DNA of 64,000 nt from Ruminococcus sp. YE71 (GCF_900119155.1 NZ_FPIR01000013.1:1-64000), one strand, 5' to 3'; numbered from the stretch's first letter, positions 18,662 through 27,563 are shown. Notes: a model not told the origin generated them from the letters alone. Translations and numbers: made by a program.

Positions 18662-19324
18662 ATGCTTACAATCAATGAAATGTACGATCTTGACCACACA
18701 CTCGCGGGCGAGTACCTTAAAGGCTTTACCTACCCGTGGGAGGCACTCGACGGCATCAAGGACATGATAATCGCAATCGGCGAGAAACTTGACAAGTCGG
18801 AATACGCTGAGGTCAGTCCGCAGATATGGGTTCACAAGAGCGCTACCGTTTACCTTTCGGCGTTTCTGGGTGCGCCCTGCATCATCGGCGCAAATACCGA
18901 GATCAGACACTGCGCTTTCATCAGAGGCTCGGCACTCGTGGGCGAGAACTGCGTCATAGGCAACTCCGTTGAGCTGAAGAACGTTATCCTTTTCGATAAC
19001 GTGCAGACTCCGCACTACAACTATGTCGGCGACAGCATCCTCGGTTACTGCTCGCACATGGGCGCAGGCTCCATCACCTCGAACGTGAAGTCCGACAAGT
19101 CGCTCGTGACCGTCAAGGACGGCGAGGAGACCATCGAAACAGGCGCGAAGAAGTTCGGCGCGATGATCGCCGATCACGTTGAGGTCGGCTGCAACAGCGT
19201 TCTCAACCCCGGAACGGTTGTCGGCAGGAACACTAATATCTATCCGCTGTCCTGCGTAAGGGGCTGCATCCCTGCGAACAGCATCTTCAAATCGGGCTGC
19301 GATATTGTTGAAAAGCACGATTGA
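18662..19324 (+). CDS. Left-handed beta-helix (hexapeptide repeat) transferase-like protein
   Basis: A 220-residue protein with an N-terminal region (about 1-60) followed by imperfect hexapeptide repeats (IWVHKSATVYLSAFLG, CIIGANTEIRHCAFIRG, GENCVIGNSVELKNVIL). It resembles the C-terminal acyltransferase half of GlmU or nucleotidyltransferase-associated beta-helices, but has no uridylyltransferase half. A sugar-nucleotide or acyl transfer role is plausible. Start 18662 is set by GAGG; upstream codons lack a site. It closes a unit that ends in a strong terminator. Confidence 0.82.
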   Translation: MLTINEMYDLDHTLAGEYLKGFTYPWEALDGIKDMIIAIGEKLDKSEYAEVSPQIWVHKSATVYLSAFLGAPCIIGANTEIRHCAFIRGSALVGENCVIGNSVELKNVILFDNVQTPHYNYVGDSILGYCSHMGAGSITSNVKSDKSLVTVKDGEETIETGAKKFGAMIADHVEVGCNSVLNPGTVVGRNTNIYPLSCVRGCIPANSIFKSGCDIVEKHD

Positions 19325-19334
19325 TGAATCAAAT

Positions 19335-19385
19335 AACGCCGTCTCATGCAGATATTGACCGAAAATCTGCTAGTTAGACGGCGTT
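19335..19385 (+). terminator. Terminator after the beta-helix gene
   Basis: AACGCCGTCT (19335-19344) pairs with AGACGGCGTT (19376-19385), with an inner GCAGAT/ATCTGC stem, then TTTT. Confidence 0.85.
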
Positions 19386-19429
19386 TTTGATGCAAATATG
19401 AAATTTTCTTATAATCGTCATTCATTTAC

Positions 19430-19458
19430 TTGACAATTCCACTGGGATATGTTAGAAT
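19430..19458 (+). promoter_or_regulatory. Sigma-A promoter of ddh
   Basis: TTGACA at 19430-19435, 17 bp, TAGAAT at 19453-19458. The leader to the start codon is only about 55 nt and holds no lysine aptamer. Confidence 0.85.
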
Positions 19459-19521
19459 TATTATGGTGTCTTTTTTGTTTTCGATAGAAGATACATCCAT
19501 ATAGGAAAGGATATGATTTTT

Positions 19522-20511
19522 ATGTCACAGATCAGATTAGGTGTTGTAGGCTACGGCAACCTCGGCAGAGGCGTTGAGCTTGCAGTTCGTCAGAATCCTG
19601 ACGTTGCGCTCGCAGCGGTTTTCACCAGACGCGACCCCGCAAGCGTTAAGCTGCTCACTGAGGGCGTGCCTGTATATCACATTGACGATGTTGCAGCTCA
19701 TAAGGACGAGCTCGATGTGCTTATCCTCTGCGGCGGAAGCGCTACCGACCTGCCCGTTCAGGGTCCGAAGTTTGCTGAGATCCTGCCGACCGTTGACAGT
19801 TTCGATACTCACGCAAGAGTTCCCGAGCATTTCGCAAATGTTGACGCTGCTGCAAAGAAGGGCGGCAACGTAAGCATCATCTCTGTGGGCTGGGATCCGG
19901 GTATGTTCTCTCTCGCAAGACTTTACGGCAGCTGCATCCTTCCCGAAGGCAAGGACTACACCTTCTGGGGCAAGGGCGTTTCGCAGGGTCACTCCGACGC
20001 TATCAGAAGAGTTGAGGGTGTTGCCGATGGTAAGCAGTACACCGTTCCCGTTGAGGCTGCTATCGAAGCAGTAAGAAACGGCGAGAACCCCGAGCTCACC
20101 ACCCGTCAGAAGCACACCAGAGAGTGCTATGTTGTAGCTAAGGAAGGCGCTGACAAGGCTAAGATCGAGTCCGAGATCAAGAATATGCCCAACTACTTCT
20201 CCGATTACGATACTACCGTAAACTTCATCTCTCAGGAAGAGCTTGACCGCGACCACAAGGGCATCCCTCACGGCGGTTTCGTTATCAGAAGCGGAGTTAC
20301 AGGCGTTAACGGCGAGACCAAGCAGCTCGTTGAGTACAGCCTCAAGCTCGGCTCCAACCCCGAGTTCACCTCTTCGATCCTCGTGGCTTATGCAAGAGCT
20401 ATCTACAGACTTCACAAGGAGGGCGTGACCGGCTGCAAGACCGTGTTCGATATCCCGCCTGCATATCTCTCTCCGCTCACCGGCGAGCAGATCAGAAAGA
20501 CAATGCTCTGA
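19522..20511 (+). CDS. ddh: meso-Diaminopimelate D-dehydrogenase
   Basis: Converts tetrahydrodipicolinate, ammonia and NADPH directly to meso-DAP, bypassing the four-step succinyl or acetyl branches. The 329-residue protein has the Rossmann start RLGVVGYGNLGRGVE, the segment ISVGWDPGMFSLARLYG and the domain order of Ddh. ATG 19522 is preferred over ATG 19513, which lies too close to GGAAAGGA. It is a single-gene unit with its own promoter and terminator, so unlike asd and dapA it appears not to be controlled by the lysine riboswitch. Confidence 0.95.
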   Translation: MSQIRLGVVGYGNLGRGVELAVRQNPDVALAAVFTRRDPASVKLLTEGVPVYHIDDVAAHKDELDVLILCGGSATDLPVQGPKFAEILPTVDSFDTHARVPEHFANVDAAAKKGGNVSIISVGWDPGMFSLARLYGSCILPEGKDYTFWGKGVSQGHSDAIRRVEGVADGKQYTVPVEAAIEAVRNGENPELTTRQKHTRECYVVAKEGADKAKIESEIKNMPNYFSDYDTTVNFISQEELDRDHKGIPHGGFVIRSGVTGVNGETKQLVEYSLKLGSNPEFTSSILVAYARAIYRLHKEGVTGCKTVFDIPPAYLSPLTGEQIRKTML

Positions 20512-20535
20512 TTTTTAACAGATAAATAAAAGAAG

Positions 20536-20565
20536 ATCGGCACCGTTTATATGAACGATGCCGAT
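20536..20565 (+). terminator. Terminator of ddh
   Basis: ATCGGCA and CGTT (20536-20547) pair with AACG and TGCCGAT (20554-20565), followed by TTTTTTA. Confidence 0.88.
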
Positions 20566-20605
20566 TTTTTTACTCTCTATTTGCGGGGTGAGTGCGGAGA
20601 TTCTT

Positions 20606-20910
20606 GGTGGAAACCCTTTTGAAAAAGGGTTATCCCCCAACCCCCTTTCCTAAAACTTTTAATGCTTTTTGGCTTTGGGGTGGTTCTTCCTTAATTTGTG
20701 TAGGTGGGGTAGTTTGTGGTTCTCCTGCTATATGCTTGTACCTTGCCAAAAAGACGTTAATGAGAGCGTAACGCGTCTTATGCAGAATTTGTAAGTGTTC
20801 TCTTTTGAAACGGTGAGAGTCTATCTTATAAACCACAACTAACTGCCAACATATTAAAAGTCTTTGGAAGGGGGTCTGGGGGAGAACCTTTCTTCAGAAA
20901 GGTTTCCCCC
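20606..20910. repeat. MITE-like element with long terminal inverted repeats
   Basis: The left end (20606-20663) and the reverse complement of the right end (20853-20910) align over about 58 bases: GGxGGAAACC, a local hairpin (AACCCTTTT/AAAAGGGTT on the left, AACCTTTC/GAAAGGTT on the right), CCCCC blocks, and AAAACTTTTAAT/AAGACTTTTAAT. The roughly 190-bp interior has no gene I can support. Size, end structure and lack of coding fit a non-autonomous transposable element. A target-site duplication was not identified. Confidence 0.75.
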
Positions 20911-20944
20911 AGCAAAACAAGCAGTTCAGCACCACAACCCCCGA

Positions 20945-23941
20945 TCATTCGGTCCTGAGTGCTACTACAGGGTCCTTCTTTGCGGCGCTTCTTGAGGGGA
21001 TAAGTCCCGAGATGAGCGTCAGCAGGATGCTTATCAGGATGAGAAGGGCGGCTGCGGGTACAGGCAGGAAGGCGTTCAGATTCATGATGTCGGTGATATT
21101 GTGGATGATGATATTGATCGGGATGCAGAGCAGGTAAGTCACGATGACGCCTATCAGTCCCGACGTAAAGCCGATTATCATGGTCTCGGCGTTGAACATA
21201 CTCGAAACGTCCTTCTTGGAAGCGCCGATAGCGCGGAGAATACCGATCTCCTTGGTGCGCTCCTGCACGGAGATGAGCGTGATAACGCCGATCATTATCG
21301 AAGATACCACAAGCGAGATCGAAACGAACGCGATAAGCACGTAGGAGATAGCGTTGATGATGGTGGTCACGCTCGAAAGCATGATGCCGATATAGTCGGT
21401 GTAGGTTATCTGCTTATCTTCGGTCGTGCCGTTGTTGTAGGATTCGATCGCGGAAGAGATCAGGTCTTTGTTCTCGAATGTTGAAGAATAAAGGCTGATG
21501 CGCGAGGGCTCGTCAAGATCGACATAGCCGAGCTTTTCGAGGTTGTACTCGTAGGTGGAGTCGCTGAGGTTGTGGGGCATGGCGTTGTCGTACCAGCCTG
21601 CGAGAGTTGTCTCGTCGGCATTCTTCACCGTTTCATCGAGGGTCGCAGAAACCTGCTCGGCGGTGAGGGATGCCAGCTGAGCGCCGATCATCTCTTTTTT
21701 CTGGTTAGTGATCTGTTCTTTCATGGCTGTCGAGAGCATCTCCTTGAACTCGTCCTCACTCATCGAGTCGAGGTAACTGCGGATGCTGCCCTCGTCCATG
21801 GTTATCTGTTCGCCCACCATCTGCATGAACATGGAGACCATGTCATCCTCGCTCATGGCGGAAATGTCGCTTATCGCCTTTGAAAGCTCCTCTTCGGTGG
21901 GGGCGCTCATCATGTCGGCGTAGAGCGCTGCCTTTTCGGTGTCGGGCAGCTCCTCGGCGTAGGACTTGAACTCGGCTGCCTTTTCGGGCTGTGTAAGCTC
22001 CTTAGCGTCCGCCTTGAAGGTCATGCCTGTGAATATATCAACGGTTTTGTCCGCCAGCTGAGCGGCTATCGCTTCGTTGCCTTCGCTCTGCTTAACGACG
22101 TACTTGGTAAGCGCCGTTGTGTAGCCGATGGCGGTCTGGAGCATCGGAGTATCGTTGTCCTCCAGCGGACGGATGATACCGCTTATCTTCAGATCGATGC
22201 CGTTGTCGTAGAGGTATTTCATGCCCGTGTCGCTGTCGCGCATATCGAGATAGATGCCGTCCTCGTTCGCCTTGTAGCAGTCGGAGTTGATTATCATGCG
22301 GTATTCCTTGCCGCAGATATCCTCATAGGACCAGCTTCTGTCATCGTATTCGAGCTCGGTCTGGTTCATGGCGGCGTCCATCATTTTCTTCATGTCGTCA
22401 TGGGACTTGAGACCGAGAGCGTAGAGTGCGAGGTCGTTCAGCTCGTTGTTCTTGTCGAGGATGAGCACGACTTCGTTATACTCCTTCGGGTAGCTTCCGT
22501 ATACGAGCTCGTAGTTGTCTGTGATGAGCTTGTTGATGCCCTCGCCGTTTGAATCGGGGAGCATTTCGCTCATGAGGTCAACTCCCACAGAGAACATATT
22601 GCCCGTACCTGCGAGGTAGCTGTCGCGAGCTTCGGTCATGGTGCTCATGTCAACGCCCATCGACTCGCTCATGATGTCCTGCATCAGCTTGTTCGGGTCG
22701 GCCTTCACTATCTTGCCCTCGGTGTTGTGGGTGTAGATGCTGATGTCGAGCTTGTAGGAATACTGCACCGCACTGAGCGCCTTGTGAAGGTCGCTGTTCT
22801 CGTCGGCGCGTTCATTTTCTATGTACTCCTTGAAGGCTTTGAGGTCGTTGGACTTCTGGTTTGATGCACTCATGGAGTTCACGAGGTCTGCAAATATCGG
22901 TCGGGTGTAGACCGCATCCTTTGGATGTTCCTGACTTTTTGTGGACTTGCCCATCATCGTTTCAAACAGCGAGGAGAAATCCATGACCTTCGATTCTATC
23001 GTCAGGGGGTAGCTTGCAAGGCTTTCCTCCTGAACGTCGTTGATGTAAGCCGTGACGCCCTCGGACAGCGAGAGTATCAGCGCGATACCGATGATGCCGA
23101 TGCTTCCCGCAAAGGAAGTGAGTATCGTGCGTCCCTTTTTGGTCAGCAGGTTTTTCAGTGACAGTCCAAATGCGGTCGCGAAGGACATGGAAGGCTTTTT
23201 TTGTCTGCTTTCCGACTTGGAACGTTCGGCGTCGCTTTTCAGCTCGGCTTCGACCTCCGACTCGGTGAGCGGTGCGGAGTCGTCGGTTATCTGACCGTCG
23301 AGAACCCTGATGATTCGTGAGGAATACTTCTCGGCAAGCTCGGGATTGTGGGTTACCATGATGATGAGCTTGTTCTCGGAGATCTTTTTGAGTATCTCCA
23401 TGACCTGAACGCTGGTCTCGGTGTCGAGAGCGCCAGTCGGTTCGTCGGCGAGGATGATATCGGGGTCGTTCACGAGGGCACGGGCGATGGCTACACGCTG
23501 CATCTGACCGCCCGACATCTCGCTCGGACGCTTTTTCAGCTGGTCGCCCAGACCCACCTGTTCGAGCGCCTTCTTCGCACGCTCGGTACGCTCGGACTTC
23601 GACACGCCCGACAGTGTCAGCGCGAGCTCAACATTCCTCAGCACTGTCTGGTGCGGGATAAGGTTGTAGCTCTGGAACACGAAACCGATGGAGTGGTTGC
23701 GGTAGGAATCCCAGTCGCGGTCCTTGAAATCCTTTGTCGATCTGCCGTTTATCACAAGGTCGCCTTCGGTGTACTGGTCGAGACCGCCGATGATGTTCAG
23801 CATGGTGGTCTTTCCGCAGCCCGACGGACCCAGGATAGAAACAAATTCATTCGTCCTGAATTTAAGGCTTATCCCTCGCAGCGCGTGAACTATTTCGCTG
23901 CCTGCGGGATAATCCTTTCTGATATCCTTCAGTTCAAGCAT
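20945..23941 (-). CDS. Fused ABC ATPase-permease (MacB/FtsX type)
   Basis: A 998-residue transporter with both halves in one chain. The ATPase domain (1-225) has Walker A GPSGCGKTT, signature SGGQMQR, Walker B IILADEPTGALD and the H-loop VTHN. One helix (about 272-295) leads to a very large external domain (about 300-860), then three helices in the FtsX/MacB-permease pattern near the C-terminus. Such proteins move lipids, peptides or antibiotics, or transmit mechanical signals; the substrate is unknown. Its ATG overlaps the end of the marR-like gene by 13 bp, with AGGAGG inside that gene, so translation is coupled. Confidence 0.92.
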   Translation of the reverse strand: MLELKDIRKDYPAGSEIVHALRGISLKFRTNEFVSILGPSGCGKTTMLNIIGGLDQYTEGDLVINGRSTKDFKDRDWDSYRNHSIGFVFQSYNLIPHQTVLRNVELALTLSGVSKSERTERAKKALEQVGLGDQLKKRPSEMSGGQMQRVAIARALVNDPDIILADEPTGALDTETSVQVMEILKKISENKLIIMVTHNPELAEKYSSRIIRVLDGQITDDSAPLTESEVEAELKSDAERSKSESRQKKPSMSFATAFGLSLKNLLTKKGRTILTSFAGSIGIIGIALILSLSEGVTAYINDVQEESLASYPLTIESKVMDFSSLFETMMGKSTKSQEHPKDAVYTRPIFADLVNSMSASNQKSNDLKAFKEYIENERADENSDLHKALSAVQYSYKLDISIYTHNTEGKIVKADPNKLMQDIMSESMGVDMSTMTEARDSYLAGTGNMFSVGVDLMSEMLPDSNGEGINKLITDNYELVYGSYPKEYNEVVLILDKNNELNDLALYALGLKSHDDMKKMMDAAMNQTELEYDDRSWSYEDICGKEYRMIINSDCYKANEDGIYLDMRDSDTGMKYLYDNGIDLKISGIIRPLEDNDTPMLQTAIGYTTALTKYVVKQSEGNEAIAAQLADKTVDIFTGMTFKADAKELTQPEKAAEFKSYAEELPDTEKAALYADMMSAPTEEELSKAISDISAMSEDDMVSMFMQMVGEQITMDEGSIRSYLDSMSEDEFKEMLSTAMKEQITNQKKEMIGAQLASLTAEQVSATLDETVKNADETTLAGWYDNAMPHNLSDSTYEYNLEKLGYVDLDEPSRISLYSSTFENKDLISSAIESYNNGTTEDKQITYTDYIGIMLSSVTTIINAISYVLIAFVSISLVVSSIMIGVITLISVQERTKEIGILRAIGASKKDVSSMFNAETMIIGFTSGLIGVIVTYLLCIPINIIIHNITDIMNLNAFLPVPAAALLILISILLTLISGLIPSRSAAKKDPVVALRTE

Positions 23942-24414
23942 ATTTTATCCTCCTTAGTCTGCTCTTCGGCAAGCTTTTTCAGATTGTCTGTCAGCTGAGC
24001 GCCCGTAAGATAGAACGCTTCGAGCTCACTTTTGCTGATGTTTCGGGTAATTCGTTCAGAGATGTCGTGAGAGAGTCTGTCGATGCTTTTGGTAAGCGTA
24101 AGCCCTTCATCCGTGAGAATGAACCTTGCTCCTCGTCTTTTTTTCTCGTCCTCGGGGTTCTTGCAGACGAGGCCTCTTTCCGTAAGTTCGGCAAGCATCC
24201 TTGAGATGAGCGCCTTATCGTAACAGGTCGCACGCCGCATATCCGAAGCCGAACAGCCGCCGATATTGTGCCGCAGTATCATCAGACAGGCGACGTAAGA
24301 GATCTTCAGCCCCGTGTCCGCGAGCGCTTCGCTGTACAGCTTTTGCAGGCTGCGGTGATTCTGCACTATCAGTACCGAGAACATATCTATTATCGAAGAT
24401 TCCAAACAGTTCAC
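23929..24414 (-). CDS. MarR-family transcriptional regulator
   Basis: A 161-residue winged-helix regulator. The helix-turn-helix lies around residues 55-80 (CSASDMRRATCYDKALISRM), followed by the wing with basic residues DEKKRRGARFILTDEG. The outer helices for dimerisation are present. It overlaps the transporter gene by 13 bp and probably controls it and itself, with an effector related to the transported compound; this is inference from arrangement. A palindrome, GTTGA TTTG TCAAC, covers its own -35 region. Confidence 0.9.
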   Translation of the reverse strand: MNCLESSIIDMFSVLIVQNHRSLQKLYSEALADTGLKISYVACLMILRHNIGGCSASDMRRATCYDKALISRMLAELTERGLVCKNPEDEKKRRGARFILTDEGLTLTKSIDRLSHDISERITRNISKSELEAFYLTGAQLTDNLKKLAEEQTKEDKICLN

Positions 24415-24432
24415 TTCCTTTCTTACAGGATT

Positions 24433-24461
24433 ATTATACCACCGTTAAGTTGATTTGTCAA
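24433..24461 (-). promoter_or_regulatory. Promoter and possible operator of the marR-transporter unit
   Basis: On the minus strand TTGACA (24456-24461), 17 bp, TATAAT (24433-24438). The -35 box is part of the palindrome GTTGA-TTTG-TCAAC (24449-24462), a likely self-regulation site. Confidence 0.85.
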
Positions 24462-24497
24462 CATAGCCTGTGTGAAAGTTTGATGAAAGCATATTTT

Positions 24498-24530
24498 TTC
24501 ATGCAGATATATGGCGATAGTCTGCATGAA
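24498..24530. promoter_or_regulatory. 10-bp operator-like inverted repeat between divergent units
   Basis: TTCATGCAGA (24498-24507) and TCTGCATGAA (24521-24530) are perfect complements 13 bp apart, just upstream of the plus-strand promoter and about 40 bp from the minus-strand -35. There is no U tract, so a protein site is more likely than a terminator. Confidence 0.55.
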
Positions 24531-24534
24531 TGAC

Positions 24535-24563
24535 TTTACAAAAGAGAAAAAAAGTGGTATAAT
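24535..24563 (+). promoter_or_regulatory. Promoter of the acyltransferase unit
   Basis: TTTACA at 24535-24540, 17 bp, TATAAT at 24558-24563. Confidence 0.75.
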
Positions 24564-24648
24564 TTAAACAGGGTATTATCCTGAAACAGCGCCAGTATCA
24601 ACTGTGTCAAGCGGCTGTTTCTCACAGGAAAAGCAAGAGGGTGATCCG

Positions 24649-25941
24649 ATGAAAAAACGTCAGCTTCGGTGGATGAAGCTCGATAATTCTGCAAAGCTCT
24701 ATCCTGCCACACGTCGGCGTGACTGGAGCAATATATTCCGACTGTCCATCACTCTCGACGGGCAGATCGACCCGTGGCTCTTGCAGGACGCGCTCGACCG
24801 AACTGTGCGGCGTTTCCCGTCCATAGCCGTTCGCGTAAGGCGTGCCGCCTTCTGGTACTATCTTGAAGAGATCGAGAGAGCCCCGAAGGTGATGCCCGAT
24901 CACAGCTACCCCCTCACACATATGCCCTTCGACGACATCCTCAAATGTGCTTTCCGCGTGCTGTACTACAAGAACCGCATCGCGGTGGAGTTTTTCCACG
25001 CAATAGCGGACGGCAACAGCGGACTCATCTTCCTGAAAACGCTGGCGGCTCAGTATCTGCAACTGTCCCGCGGTATCAACATTCCCTGCGAGCATGGCGT
25101 TTTCGACTGCAAAGAGCCCCCTCGTGATGAAGAGCTTGTGGACGATTTCCCGAAGTATGCGGGCAAAAATCCCCTCAAGCAAAAAGAGGCGACCTCCTAT
25201 CAGCTGAAAGGAACGCCGATACCCGACGGTTTCCGCGACATAATCCTTGCGGAGCTTGACGTCAGGGAAGTGATAGGGCTTGCACATAAGTACAAGGTCA
25301 CGCTCACCGAACTGATGGTCACGGTCATGATACAGGCGTTTCTCGACGTGCAGGCGGAACGAGTGCCGCCGAAGAAGCGCAGACCCGTCAAGGTCCTCGT
25401 TCCGACAAATCTGCGTCGGATGTTCCCGAGCGAGACACTGAGAAATTTCGTCCTCTACGTTTCACCCGGCATCGACCCTCAGCTGGGCGACCTCACATTT
25501 GAGCAGATGCTCAGCGACGTGCATCATCAGATGTCCCTCGAACTCGCTCCGCACCGCATCGCCGCCCGCATCCGTTCAAATGTTCGGATGGAACAGATGT
25601 GGATATTGAAGATACTGCCGCTTTTCATCAAGAACATCGGCATGAAGATAGTTTATGACATGAACGGCGAGAAGAAGACCTGCATCACCATGTCGAATCT
25701 CGGGGCGGTGAAACTCCCCGACGAGATGGCGGCTCATGTTGAGCGCGTGGGCTTTACCCTCGGCACGCAGACAAAATCCCCGAACAACTGCGCTATGCTC
25801 AGCTTCGGAAATAAGCTGTATATTGCGCTTATCCGCTCGATAAATGAACCCGTGCTGGAGCAGAGGTTCCTGCTCCTGCTGAGAGATCTTGGACTGCACG
25901 TTAAAGTCAGCTCCAATTACGGAAGGGAAGGTGTACAATAA
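24649..25941 (+). CDS. Condensation/alcohol-acetyltransferase-like acyltransferase
   Basis: A 430-residue protein with the HxxxDG active-site motif in FFHAIADGNSG (about residues 120-130) and the two-lobed layout of condensation and alcohol-acetyltransferase folds (PF07247-like). The second lobe shows VPTNLRRMFPSETLRNF and TMSNLGAVKLP. It likely transfers an acyl group to an alcohol or lipid acceptor; the substrate is unknown. Start 24649 follows GAGGGTG; an upstream in-frame start at 24604 lacks a site. The next gene begins 1 bp after its stop and probably works with it. Confidence 0.8.
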   Translation: MKKRQLRWMKLDNSAKLYPATRRRDWSNIFRLSITLDGQIDPWLLQDALDRTVRRFPSIAVRVRRAAFWYYLEEIERAPKVMPDHSYPLTHMPFDDILKCAFRVLYYKNRIAVEFFHAIADGNSGLIFLKTLAAQYLQLSRGINIPCEHGVFDCKEPPRDEELVDDFPKYAGKNPLKQKEATSYQLKGTPIPDGFRDIILAELDVREVIGLAHKYKVTLTELMVTVMIQAFLDVQAERVPPKKRRPVKVLVPTNLRRMFPSETLRNFVLYVSPGIDPQLGDLTFEQMLSDVHHQMSLELAPHRIAARIRSNVRMEQMWILKILPLFIKNIGMKIVYDMNGEKKTCITMSNLGAVKLPDEMAAHVERVGFTLGTQTKSPNNCAMLSFGNKLYIALIRSINEPVLEQRFLLLLRDLGLHVKVSSNYGREGVQ

Positions 25942-25942
25942 A

Positions 25943-26641
25943 ATGTACTGTATTAAATGCGGAGTGGAGCTTGCCTACAGCGAGCAGAAATGTCCCCTCT
26001 GCTTTACGAGAGTGTATCATCCCGATCTCGAGATGCCCCACGGCGACCCGCTTTTCCCGAACAATCCCGTCATAAAGCGGCAGACGGTCACACGTCAGGG
26101 CGGATTGTTCATACTGACCTCGCTGTTCCTGCTTGGTCTGACCCTTCCCCTCATCTGCAACCTGAGCATAACGGGTTCGGTGACATGGGGCGGCATCGCG
26201 GCGGCTTCGGTGATACTTGCCTATGTCGTGCTTGTCCTGCCATTCTGGTTCAAAAGACCGAATCCCGTTGTGTTCGTTCCTGTCGATCACGCGGCGGCGG
26301 CGGCCTTCTTACTGTACATAAATCTGTACACTCACGGAAAGTGGTTCCTGTCATTCGCCTTTCCGACGGTGGGGGCTTCATGTATCATCTGTACCGCGGT
26401 GGTGGCGCTCTGCAAGTACGTTGCGAAGGGTTACCTCTACATTTTCGGCGGTGCGACTATCCTCAGCGGTTTCGCTATGGTGCTGACCGAGTTCCTTCTG
26501 AACAACACCTTCGGCATAAACAATAAGCTGGTCTGGTCGATATACCCCTTCGCCGCCTGTGTGCTTATCGGGCTGATGCTCATTATAATCGCGGTGAGCC
26601 CCGCACTCAGAACGACGCTGGAAAAGAAATTTTTTGTGTAG
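25943..26641 (+). CDS. Zinc-ribbon multi-pass membrane protein (DUF6320-like)
   Basis: A 232-residue protein. The N-terminus carries a CxxC...CxxC zinc ribbon (CIKCGVEL and CPLCFTRV), followed by about six transmembrane helices from residue 55 onward. This combination next to an alcohol-acetyltransferase-like gene recalls the DUF6320 family, usually paired in this way; no biochemical role is known to me. ATG at 25943 is immediately after the upstream stop (TAAAATG), with GGAAGG upstream, implying coupled translation. Confidence 0.75.
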   Translation: MYCIKCGVELAYSEQKCPLCFTRVYHPDLEMPHGDPLFPNNPVIKRQTVTRQGGLFILTSLFLLGLTLPLICNLSITGSVTWGGIAAASVILAYVVLVLPFWFKRPNPVVFVPVDHAAAAAFLLYINLYTHGKWFLSFAFPTVGASCIICTAVVALCKYVAKGYLYIFGGATILSGFAMVLTEFLLNNTFGINNKLVWSIYPFAACVLIGLMLIIIAVSPALRTTLEKKFFV

Positions 26642-26691
26642 TATTTTAGTGGATAATGCTTAATTTTCTTTGTAAATTTTCTGAAAAAATC

Positions 26692-26720
26692 TTGACTTTT
26701 TGATTGTACTATGCTAAAAT
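26692..26720 (+). promoter_or_regulatory. Promoter of the DUF4234-like gene
   Basis: TTGACT at 26692-26697, 17 bp, TAAAAT at 26715-26720. Confidence 0.8.
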
Positions 26721-26782
26721 ATTACTTGATAGGGTGGTATGCCCTGTTAAAAAATTCAGATCTATGAAAGGAGATCACAATC

Positions 26783-27118
26783 ATGTTCACTCAGAAATCA
26801 GTTGCGACAGTTGTAATACTGACTATCGTTACCTGCGGTATCTATAGTCTGGTATGGTACTGGGGAGCAATGCACGAGCTGTACAATGCAGGAGGAAAGA
26901 GCGTTGCTAACCTCGATCCCACCATTCAGTTCATTCTGCTGTTCCTGTATGTCGGAGGTGTTTTCTTTGCTATAAATGCAGATGACAACATCAACGCGGT
27001 AAAGGCTCAGCGCGGTATCCCACAGGCTGACAACAAGATCCTGTACATCATTCTTTCGCTGGTATTCCCGATCGCAATGATCGCTCTCGTTCAGAACGAG
27101 ATGAATCAGCTCGCATGA
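26783..27118 (+). CDS. Small membrane protein, DUF4234-like
   Basis: A 111-residue protein with three hydrophobic segments (about 8-28, 50-65 and 87-104). The opening SVATVVILTIVTCGIYSLVWYW matches the start of DUF4234 proteins. AAAGGAG precedes the ATG. It has its own promoter and terminator. Function unknown. Confidence 0.85.
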   Translation: MFTQKSVATVVILTIVTCGIYSLVWYWGAMHELYNAGGKSVANLDPTIQFILLFLYVGGVFFAINADDNINAVKAQRGIPQADNKILYIILSLVFPIAMIALVQNEMNQLA

Positions 27119-27131
27119 CCGCAAACAAAAG

Positions 27132-27153
27132 GCTGTCCGTTACGGCGGGCAGC
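27132..27153 (+). terminator. Terminator after the DUF4234-like gene
   Basis: GCTGTCCG (27132-27139) pairs with CGGGCAGC (27146-27153), followed by TTTTTTA. Confidence 0.8.
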
Positions 27154-27185
27154 TTTTTTAGTCTTTGATAGGGAGTAGGCTTCGT

Positions 27186-27563
27186 ATGAAAAAAAGGATC
27201 ATCAGGGTCTTGTTTGTTTATGCGGCGATAGCTTCGTCGGCGGCAGCCTATGCGCTTATCATGGAGCTGACAGGCCGCGGTCTGCCGTGCATTTTTCACA
27301 AGCTCACGGGGCTGAAATGTCCCGGCTGCGGAAACACTCACGCTCTGCACTGTCTTGCAACGGGCAGATTCCGTGAAGCACTCGGGCACAACGCAATGAT
27401 GCCCCTCGAAGCCGCCTTCGCGGTGTGGCTCGCGGTCGCTTCGGCGGCAAGGTATATCCGCACGGGGAAATACTCTCTGACAACGGGCTGCGAGGCCGCG
27501 AATGTTGTTTTCCTGCTGCTGTTCGTCGGCTGGTGGGTCGTGAGAAATATTTTAGGGATATAA
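27186..27563 (+). CDS. DUF2752 small membrane protein
   Basis: A 125-residue membrane protein with helices near residues 8-27, 69-85 and 103-122 and the family signature PCIFHKLTGLKCPGCGNTHAL (two cysteines as CPGCG). DUF2752 proteins have no assigned reaction. Start 27186 follows GGGAG; earlier in-frame starts lack a site. It lies only 33 bp beyond the previous terminator, so it may depend on read-through or an unseen promoter. Confidence 0.85.
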   Translation: MKKRIIRVLFVYAAIASSAAAYALIMELTGRGLPCIFHKLTGLKCPGCGNTHALHCLATGRFREALGHNAMMPLEAAFAVWLAVASAARYIRTGKYSLTTGCEAANVVFLLLFVGWWVVRNILGI

